The position numbers were made by a program, and so were the translations under genes. Of a DNA stretch of 5,992 nucleotides, positions 5,139-5,992 are shown one piece after another. Source of the stretch: Nitrospira sp. UBA6909 (lineage in GTDB: Bacteria > Nitrospirota > Nitrospiria > Nitrospirales > Nitrospiraceae); assembly GCA_002451055.1 (NCBI GenBank), contig DKBD01000213.1, positions 1 through 5,992 of the forward strand, read 5' to 3'. The number at the start of each line of letters is the position of its first letter. Position 1 is the first letter of the stretch. The notes under the pieces are model-generated. The model saw nothing but the letters and a program-made list of their open reading frames with translations, ran no database searches and was not told the origin of the DNA.

Positions 5139-5992
5139 ATGCGATTCATCGACATTCGACATGACAAGACGAAGTTCGGCTCAATTGGGTTTCTTGGGTT
5201 GGCATTGGCTGCGCTTGTTGGGTGCGGCCAGGGAGAAACGACCGGGACAATTGGAACGGTGACGCCCAGCGGCAGCGCCGCGCTGCAGGGGCCGCTGGTG
5301 TTTGTCAATAATACAGGCGAGAAGTCGCTTACAACTGTCGCGCTGAGGGGTGATTCCGGAAATGCGGTTCTCAACACGATCCCTGCCCCCGAATTCGAAA
5401 ATGGGGCACTGGGTGATATGCAGTTTTCAGAGGGGGAATGGCTCTTCGTGAACTTGGGCGCGGCGAACAAGGTGGCGACGATCGATCCACTAACGAACGC
5501 GACTCCGGTGCATGAGGTCAACCTCACGACCGGCACTCGTCCGGTGCACATCTATCGCGACCCGACTAATGGAGAGGTAATGTGGTCCATGAACGACGGT
5601 GACAACAGTGGGACCTTCACCCCAGGTGATGATCCGATCAACTGTGCCGCGCAGACCGGCGGGTCCGTCACCATCCTTCATAATTCCCATCTTGGGCCAG
5701 GGGCCGTCCCTCCTACCGTGGTCAAGACCGTGTGTTTGCTTGCCGCTGGACACCATGTCGCCGCGTTTTCGTCAGGGACGGGAACTCCAAAGAGAGCGTT
5801 TGTCTCGAGCACGACAGCAGGCGAAATTGCCGTTATTGGTAACGATCCGGCTAACGTGGCCGAGTACCATAAGTTGATCGGGCGCATTGACCTCTGCGCC
5901 AACCCTGGGGAAGCGTTGAACGGCCAAGGGCCATGCGACGTGAACGCCAACGATCCCAACACGGTCAATACGCCGAACAAGTCGAATCCCCA
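5139..5992 (+). CDS. Secreted lipoprotein with beta-propeller-like (YVTN-type) repeats, 3' end cut by window
   Basis: The frame is open to the window edge, giving 284 residues without a stop. Residues 1-28 are a lipoprotein signal with basic/acidic n-region, core IGFLGLALAALVG and lipobox L-V-G-C29. The rest has repeated short strand patterns like the YVTN/YncE-type propeller: FVNNTGEKSLTTVAL (55-69), ANKVATIDPLTN (109-120) followed by TGTRPVHIYRDP (131-142), and FVSSTTAGEIAVIGNDP (221-237). D153-G-D155-N-S157-G-T-F-T-P-G-D164 fits a calcium-binding EF-hand-like loop. H205-H206 lie in AGHHVAAF, and cysteines occur at 169, 199, 253 and 266, so disulfides are possible. I do not recognise a specific family. 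Its position behind the barrel suggests a role in the same envelope system, for example as an exposed binding or sensing partner; this is inference. C-terminal blades lie outside the window. Confidence 0.8.
   Translation, partial: MRFIDIRHDKTKFGSIGFLGLALAALVGCGQGETTGTIGTVTPSGSAALQGPLVFVNNTGEKSLTTVALRGDSGNAVLNTIPAPEFENGALGDMQFSEGEWLFVNLGAANKVATIDPLTNATPVHEVNLTTGTRPVHIYRDPTNGEVMWSMNDGDNSGTFTPGDDPINCAAQTGGSVTILHNSHLGPGAVPPTVVKTVCLLAAGHHVAAFSSGTGTPKRAFVSSTTAGEIAVIGNDPANVAEYHKLIGRIDLCANPGEALNGQGPCDVNANDPNTVNTPNKSNP

Noticed and set aside
1..5992. CRISPR arrays, tRNA or rRNA genes, insertion sequences
   Set aside because: No regularly spaced direct repeats, no recognisable cloverleaf or rRNA core sequences, and no transposase frame or terminal inverted repeats were seen on either strand.

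Overview
The window looks like part of a Gram-negative, fairly GC-rich bacterial chromosome. It carries two outer-membrane beta-barrel proteins, a membrane-tethered periplasmic thioredoxin and a lipoprotein. The style of the SecA N-terminus and of the barrel proteins recalls Nitrospira-type bacteria (Nitrospirota). That assignment comes from memory of family style and is tentative.

Layout: positions 1-1335 (minus strand) hold the N-terminal half of secA, the preprotein translocase ATPase, cut by the window edge. A 143-bp divergent intergenic region (1336-1478) holds candidate promoters in both directions. From 1479 to the right edge all genes lie on the plus strand and look like one accessory operon: a small secreted His/Cys protein (1479-1784), a beta-barrel protein (1902-3032), a TlpA/ResA-type thiol-disulfide protein (3063-3620), a second small His/Cys protein (3621-3941), a second beta-barrel protein (4031-5101), and a lipoprotein with beta-propeller-like features (5139 to beyond the window).

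The main observation is that the operon contains a duplicated two-gene module. Each copy is a small exported protein with the gapless pattern H-x2-HH-x2-H-x4-H-x4-C-x-W-x-C and an R-[AG]-P-P tail, followed by a barrel whose mature N-terminus begins with C-G-x-V-x-C-F-V-V. A TlpA-like thiol oxidoreductase sits between the two copies. His clusters and C-x3-C pairs suit soft-metal (copper-like) binding, and TlpA-family proteins are known to reduce copper-site cysteines in other bacteria. A working hypothesis is therefore an envelope system for metal or thiol handling linked to an outer-membrane channel. The function and substrate are inference; the duplication and motifs are read directly from the sequence.

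No tRNA, rRNA, CRISPR array, insertion sequence or convincing rho-independent terminator was seen.
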